DNA of 64,000 nt. Source: an uncultured Oscillospiraceae bacterium (GTDB taxonomy: Bacteria > Bacillota > Clostridia > Oscillospirales > Oscillospiraceae). Positions 60,286 through 64,000 of this stretch are shown one piece after another. Position numbers and translations under genes: made by a program. Location: contig CAKTVL010000003.1 in assembly GCA_934623575.1 (NCBI GenBank), positions 47,825 through 111,824 on the forward strand, given 5' to 3'. Position 1 is the first letter of the stretch; the number at the start of each line of letters is the position of its first letter. A model generated the notes under the pieces. That model worked only from the letters and a program-made list of their open reading frames with translations. It did no database searches and was not told the origin of the DNA.

Positions 60286-61722
60286 GTGAGCGAAAAGCTT
60301 AGAGATTACTTTGACGAGATGGTCGTGTATAAGGACCTGAAAAACAACGCCTTCTTTTCCGCTCTGGGACTTCCCGCATTTTTAAGAGACTATCTGCTCA
60401 AGACATTCAGTGATGACAACGGTCATTTCGATATGAGGGAAGTATCTGAATTCATAGAGAAGTTCATTCCCAAAAAAGAGGATTGGATGCGCATCAAGAA
60501 CAAGATCATCTACGAGAATGAAACGGTCCAGATACTCACCAAGATCTCCGTCGACATCAACATAAAGACCGGTGACATCTCTTTCGCCATTCCGGACTTC
60601 GGCGTAACAGAGAAGGAGACTTTGATCGAACCCGCCGTCTGGGAACTCTATAAGGACGAACTGATCAACACCAGCGAGACCTGGGGCATCATCAAACTCG
60701 GGTATCGTCCCCCGGACGATACCTCCCGGCCCAGGCTTCCGGGGAAGATCAAACTGACGGGATTCAAAAACTTTTGCCCGTATATAGTCGATCTTGACTA
60801 CTTCAAGGAAATGAGCTCCCATTTCACCACCGCAGAGTGGATCGATGTCCTTCTCGGCGCTATCGACTATAATGCGGACGGATATGAAACAGAGCTTCAA
60901 AAACTTACTATGCTCACAAGATTGCTTCCTTTTGTAGAGAAGCGCGTGAATCTTATCGAGCTTGCGCCGAAGGGTACCGGAAAGAGCTATGTATTCGGGC
61001 ACATCAGCAAGAACGGCTTGCTGACGGATGGCGGCAAAGTAACTCGCTCTAAAATGTTCTACGATGCCAATAGGAGAAAACCCGGCTATATTTGCGGCCC
61101 CGACTATGTCGCCATTGATGAGGTGAAACTGGTAAACTTTGGAGACGAGAATGAGATGCGCTCCATTCTGCAGGGCTATCTCGAATACGGCACCTTTAAT
61201 TCCAACGGCTATACCGGCGAGTCCGATGCCGGAGTTGTCTTTCTTGGCAACATCCAGGAAGAGCGGATGAACGAATATGAATACATGCTCGGTGAACTCC
61301 CGACCTTGTTTCAGGAGACTGCCCTTCTTGACCGCATCCACGGCTTCATAAAAGGCTGGGATATCCCCAGAATGAACGATGACCTAAAGCTCACCGGCTG
61401 GGCTTTGAACTCGGAATACTTCTGCTCTATCCTTCATGAACTCAGAAATGACATGAGCTATCGCACTATCGTAGAAAAGATCACCCGCGTCCCGGCGCAC
61501 GCGGATACTCGCGATACGGAAGCGATCAAGAAGATGGCAACTGCATATTTAAAGCTGCTGTTTCCATTTGTCCGAAGCGAATCCGATGTTGACAGGGCGG
61601 CCTTCCGTGATTATTGCTTGCTGCCCGCCACAAAGATGCGCCGTATCATCAAGCTCCAGCAGGGCATGATCGATAGCGAATATAAGGGAAAGGATGTTCC
61701 GGTCTTAACGGTGAGAGAATAA
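60286..61722 (+). CDS. brxL: BrxL: short AAA+ form without a Lon protease domain
   Basis: 478 residues from GTG 60286 (GAGGAGG upstream). MSEKLRDYFDEMVVYKDLKN is a characteristic BrxL N-terminus; Walker A APKGTGKS at 227-234; Walker B-like YVAIDEVKLVN. Long BrxL proteins carry a C-terminal Lon-like protease region with a Ser-Lys dyad; this one stops after the AAA+ lid (DYCLLPATKMRRIIKLQQG...), as I recall for type 4. It overlaps the next small gene by one base. Confidence 0.87.
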   Translation: MSEKLRDYFDEMVVYKDLKNNAFFSALGLPAFLRDYLLKTFSDDNGHFDMREVSEFIEKFIPKKEDWMRIKNKIIYENETVQILTKISVDINIKTGDISFAIPDFGVTEKETLIEPAVWELYKDELINTSETWGIIKLGYRPPDDTSRPRLPGKIKLTGFKNFCPYIVDLDYFKEMSSHFTTAEWIDVLLGAIDYNADGYETELQKLTMLTRLLPFVEKRVNLIELAPKGTGKSYVFGHISKNGLLTDGGKVTRSKMFYDANRRKPGYICGPDYVAIDEVKLVNFGDENEMRSILQGYLEYGTFNSNGYTGESDAGVVFLGNIQEERMNEYEYMLGELPTLFQETALLDRIHGFIKGWDIPRMNDDLKLTGWALNSEYFCSILHELRNDMSYRTIVEKITRVPAHADTRDTEAIKKMATAYLKLLFPFVRSESDVDRAAFRDYCLLPATKMRRIIKLQQGMIDSEYKGKDVPVLTVRE

Positions 61723-61919
61723 TGGCTAAAGAATGTGTCGCCTGCGGTAAGCGGCCCCTTGATAAAGACACCGTAGGCATCAACAAAAAGTTGCTTGGAA
61801 AAGACATCGCCAAATTCTACTGTATGGATTGTCTGGCAGAGTTTTTAGACTGCACGGTGGACGACCTGCTTGAAAAAATCGAGGAGTTTAAAGAAGAGGG
61901 CTGTACTCTCTTTACATGA
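61722..61919 (+). CDS. 65-aa cysteine-rich BREX-associated protein
   Basis: CxxC pairs at Cys5/Cys8 (ECVACGKRP) and Cys34/Cys37 (FYCMDCLAE), with another Cys at 44 and near the end (EEGCTLF). This is a small zinc- or iron-sulfur-binding fold with an acidic C-terminal helix. The ATG overlaps the brxL stop (TAATG), and the cysteine desulfurase gene begins nine bases later, so it is embedded in the operon. It may carry sulfur or iron between desulfurase and BrxP (inference). No named family recognised. Confidence 0.6.
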   Translation: MAKECVACGKRPLDKDTVGINKKLLGKDIAKFYCMDCLAEFLDCTVDDLLEKIEEFKEEGCTLFT

Positions 61920-61928
61920 GGGCGATTT

Positions 61929-63053
61929 ATGAGACAATTTATTTATGCCGACAACGCGGCAACGACCAGATTGGACAGTGCCGCGCTTGAAGCCATGACC
62001 CCGTGGCTTCTCGAAGAGTACGGAAACGCCTCGCAGCCGTACACCTTTTCCAGAAAGCCAAAAAGGGCGCTGGCAGAGGCAAGAGCGACCATCGCAGAGT
62101 GTATTGGCGCATCGCCAGAGGAGATATACTTCACCTCCGGCGGTACCGAGAGCGACAACTGGGTCATCAAAAGCTCTGCCTTTTCTGACCTGGGAAAGCG
62201 CACTATGATCACCTCCGCCTTTGAGCACCACGCCGTATTGCATTCCTGCACCGCGATCCAGCGGCTTGGATTCCCGGTAACCTATATATCGCCTTCCAAT
62301 GATGGGTATATTACGCCCGCTCTCTTAGAAGAAAATATCACCGACTGCACACGATTGGTCTCAGTGATGTTCGCCAACAACGAGATCGGGACCATTCAGC
62401 CCATCAGGAGGCTCTGTGAGATCGCTCACGCCCATGGCGCGCTTTTCCACACAGATGCGGTACAAGCTGTTGGGCACGTCAAGATCAACGTCCAAGAGCT
62501 GGGCATCGATTTTCTGTCTGCTTCCGCGCATAAATTCAATGGGCCGAAAGGCATTGGTTTTCTCTACATCCGGAGCGGTGTCGAACTGATACCCTACGCC
62601 GATGGCGGCGCGCAGGAAAACGCTCATCGCGCCGGTACAGAGAATGTGGCATCTATTGTTGGAATGGCAGCTGCGCTGAAGCGGAACTGCGATCTCCTTC
62701 AGCAGCATCAACTGCACATTCTGAACTTGGAACAACAGCTTTTATCACATCTTGATACAGCAGGCATCCCCTATAAACGCAATGGCGGCGCAAGCAGCCT
62801 TCCAGGGCTTTTAAGCCTGTCTTTCCCAGGGCAAGACGGCGAAGCGATCCTACACCGCATGGACCTCATGGGCATTAGTATTTCGACCGGTTCCGCCTGC
62901 GACAGCGTAAACACAGAAATATCCCATGTACTGAAAGCCATTGGGTTGGATGAAGATCATGCTAAGGGGACTGTTCGTATTTCGCTCGGCAGATACAATT
63001 CAGAAACGGACGTTGAAGCGATTGCTGCGGCTCTGACTAAAATTGTTGGGTAG
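61929..63053 (+). CDS. Cysteine desulfurase (NifS/IscS/DndA-like) of the BREX island
   Basis: 374 residues, PLP-dependent class V. YADNAATTRLD near the N-terminus, the PLP Lys at 202 (SASAHKFNGPKG), RAGTENV, and the persulfide Cys at 324 (STGSACDS) are all intact. It is the last gene of the island, only nine bases from the 65-aa gene. In Dnd and Ssp systems the same enzyme type supplies sulfur to DndC/SspD for phosphorothioate DNA; here it is the obvious partner for BrxP. A housekeeping role is less likely, given its base composition. Confidence 0.87.
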   Translation: MRQFIYADNAATTRLDSAALEAMTPWLLEEYGNASQPYTFSRKPKRALAEARATIAECIGASPEEIYFTSGGTESDNWVIKSSAFSDLGKRTMITSAFEHHAVLHSCTAIQRLGFPVTYISPSNDGYITPALLEENITDCTRLVSVMFANNEIGTIQPIRRLCEIAHAHGALFHTDAVQAVGHVKINVQELGIDFLSASAHKFNGPKGIGFLYIRSGVELIPYADGGAQENAHRAGTENVASIVGMAAALKRNCDLLQQHQLHILNLEQQLLSHLDTAGIPYKRNGGASSLPGLLSLSFPGQDGEAILHRMDLMGISISTGSACDSVNTEISHVLKAIGLDEDHAKGTVRISLGRYNSETDVEAIAAALTKIVG

Positions 63054-63082
63054 CACAGGGCGGCACGACCGATCCATTACGC

Positions 63083-63165
63083 AAAGGGACCGCTCACGCG
63101 GCCCCTTTGCGCTTCATTCTCACGCTTTTCTCATGCTTTCTTGCTCTTTCCATGTTGCAGTCAAC
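63083..63165 (+). repeat. Right direct repeat of the BREX island
   Basis: Same 83-base sequence as 49608-49689 (hairpin AAAGGGACCGC...GCGGCCCCTTT, then TTCTCACGCTTTTC and TTTCCATGTTGCAGTCAAC), in direct orientation, starting 30 bases after the desulfurase stop. The two copies bracket the whole island. Confidence 0.85.
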
Positions 63166-63262
63166 TTCCTTTTCTCGGTCCGAACGGAGAAAAAAGCCAT
63201 TTGTCCGGCCGGAATAGGGACATTCCCGGCAGGCATAGGGTGGGGTGAAAGGAGCGATGTCT

Positions 63263-63598
63263 ATGCTGTCTGCCGCGCTGCTGCTGCTTTGCAACAGCCT
63301 TTTTCTGTCCCTGCATCTGTCCGGAGGAAGCGGCTCCTTCCCCAAGCCGCTGCCGCCGGAGAAGGAGCGGCTCTATCTGGAGCGGTGCGCCGCCGGAGAC
63401 CTGGAAGCCCGGAACCTGTTGGTAGAACACAATCTGCGGCTGGTGTCCCACATTCTGAAGAAGTACTACACCCAGTCTGCCGACCAGGAGGACCTGATCT
63501 CCATCGGCACCATCGGGCTCATCAAGGCGGTGAACACCTTCCGCCCGGACAAGGGCATCAAGTTGGCCACCTACGCCAGCAGATGTATTGAGAATGCT
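63263..63598 (+). pseudogene. sigK: Sporulation sigma factor SigK, 5' half (interrupted)
   Basis: From ATG 63263 (AAAGGAG upstream) the protein starts with a hydrophobic pro-sequence ([20 protein letters not shown]), then [53 protein letters not shown] and [12 protein letters not shown], the sigma region 2 of SigK. After CIEN (about 63596) the sequence changes completely; other SigK proteins continue EILMxxR. This is the position where the B. subtilis and C. difficile skin elements interrupt sigK. Regions 3-4 are not in the window. Restoration by excision in the mother cell is the expected logic. Confidence 0.8.
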
Positions 63599-63630
63599 AT
63601 ACAATCGCAACGGAACAAACAGCGGTTGAG

Positions 63631-64000
63631 GTGGAAAACCATGAACCTTTTGGGGCAAAATGGTCTATGTTCTGCCGCCTGAAAGTCCGCAGCTATGTAT
63701 TGGCTGCGAATGTTGCAGGTACGTTAAAAGTTGCGCCGCTTCAAATTCTCAAGTTCCCGGTCGTCCTTCCACATAAGTTTTTGGATGCCGAGAAGTTCAA
63801 TCTACGGTTTTCGGACGCATCTGAGATCACGGAAATTGCGGACAAGCTGCGGTGGTATCGCTATCAAAAAGGACTTCGTCAGCGTGATGCGGCGGACTAT
63901 GCGGGCATCGACCGCAGTACCTACATCCATTACGAAGAGGCAGGGCGGGACTTTTATCCGAAGGAGCATATGGAGAAGCTGGCGGAGCTGTTTGAAGTGC
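63631..64000 (+). CDS. HTH (XRE-like) protein at the start of the sigK-interrupting element (3' end outside window)
   Basis: The frame is open from 63592 to the window end. GTG 63631 is the first plausible start, but no good ribosome site is visible, so the N-terminus is uncertain. After about 75 residues it shows a Cro/C1-like helix-turn-helix: [20 protein letters not shown], then [20 protein letters not shown]. Probably the first gene of the intervening element or prophage in sigK. Its composition is A+T-richer than sigK. Confidence 0.55.
   Translation, partial: MENHEPFGAKWSMFCRLKVRSYVLAANVAGTLKVAPLQILKFPVVLPHKFLDAEKFNLRFSDASEITEIADKLRWYRYQKGLRQRDAADYAGIDRSTYIHYEEAGRDFYPKEHMEKLAELFEV

Noticed and set aside
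61929..63053. Housekeeping IscS/NifS for Fe-S assembly
   Set aside because: No iscU/sufU neighbour; it sits in the BREX operon with matching base composition and nine-base spacing. A dual role cannot be excluded.
63592..63682. SigK C-terminal continuation ([20 protein letters not shown])
   Set aside because: This does not resemble SigK after CIEN and ends in a stop within 30 codons; it is read-through into the intervening element.

Overview
The window looks like a chromosome segment of a GC-rich, endospore-forming clostridium, most likely of the Oscillospiraceae. Reasons: a division/cell-wall (dcw) cluster in Firmicutes order (mraZ-rsmH-ftsL-PBP-murE-mraY-ftsW-murG-murA-ftsQ-ftsZ), sporulation genes (bofA, spoIVB and the 5' half of sigK), the Asp23/FakA pair, strong G+C bias at third codon positions, and ECF-type transport. 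No rRNA or tRNA gene was recognised.

Layout. 1-3963: end of an MFS transporter, a phosphodiesterase, rsmD, coaD and a coiled-coil protein. 4086-17394: dcw cluster behind a clear sigma-A promoter; murC, murD and murF are not in it. 17572-22840 (minus): a zinc-ribbon membrane protein, an ECF transporter whose two ATPases and S component form one polypeptide, its EcfT, and a ZIP transporter. 22960-25330: a collapsed molybdate/molybdopterin locus (pieces of modA, modB, modC, a moeA-like gene and mogA) around an IclR regulator. 25408-29620: TetR regulator, rplM-rpsI, a TtcA-like protein, bofA/DUF2508, tadA. 29842-33885: late cobalamin assembly (cobT, cobU, cobS, a CobU-like protein, cobC). 33912-45013: TSCPD protein, spoIVB, a surface beta-helix protein, an M20 amidohydrolase with a transporter, a new 52-aa ORF, a serine acetyltransferase behind a cysteine-rich leader peptide and terminator, fakA/asp23, and an HtrA protease. 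45235-49057: FAD dehydrogenase, 2-hydroxyacid dehydrogenase, Pol IV. 49058-49932: non-coding, full of repeats and hairpins. 49933-63053: an AT-richer island, all on the plus strand, encoding a type 4 BREX defence system. 63263-end: sigK cut off in mid-gene by what looks like a skin-type intervening element.

The island is the main system. BrxP (PAPS-reductase/ferredoxin), BrxC (large ATPase), PglZ and a short BrxL are encoded with a 498-aa protein I do not recognise, a 65-aa cysteine-rich protein and a cysteine desulfurase. No methyltransferase (PglX) is present. The gene content points to sulfur-based DNA marking rather than methylation, which is an inference. The island lies between two 82-83-base direct repeats that match each other closely.

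The second notable element is the leader of the serine acetyltransferase gene: a 36-residue peptide with six Cys, all encoded by TGT, followed by a strong intrinsic terminator and then the gene. This has the architecture of a cysteine-sensing transcription attenuator. Function statements rest on motifs read from the translations; no database search was run.
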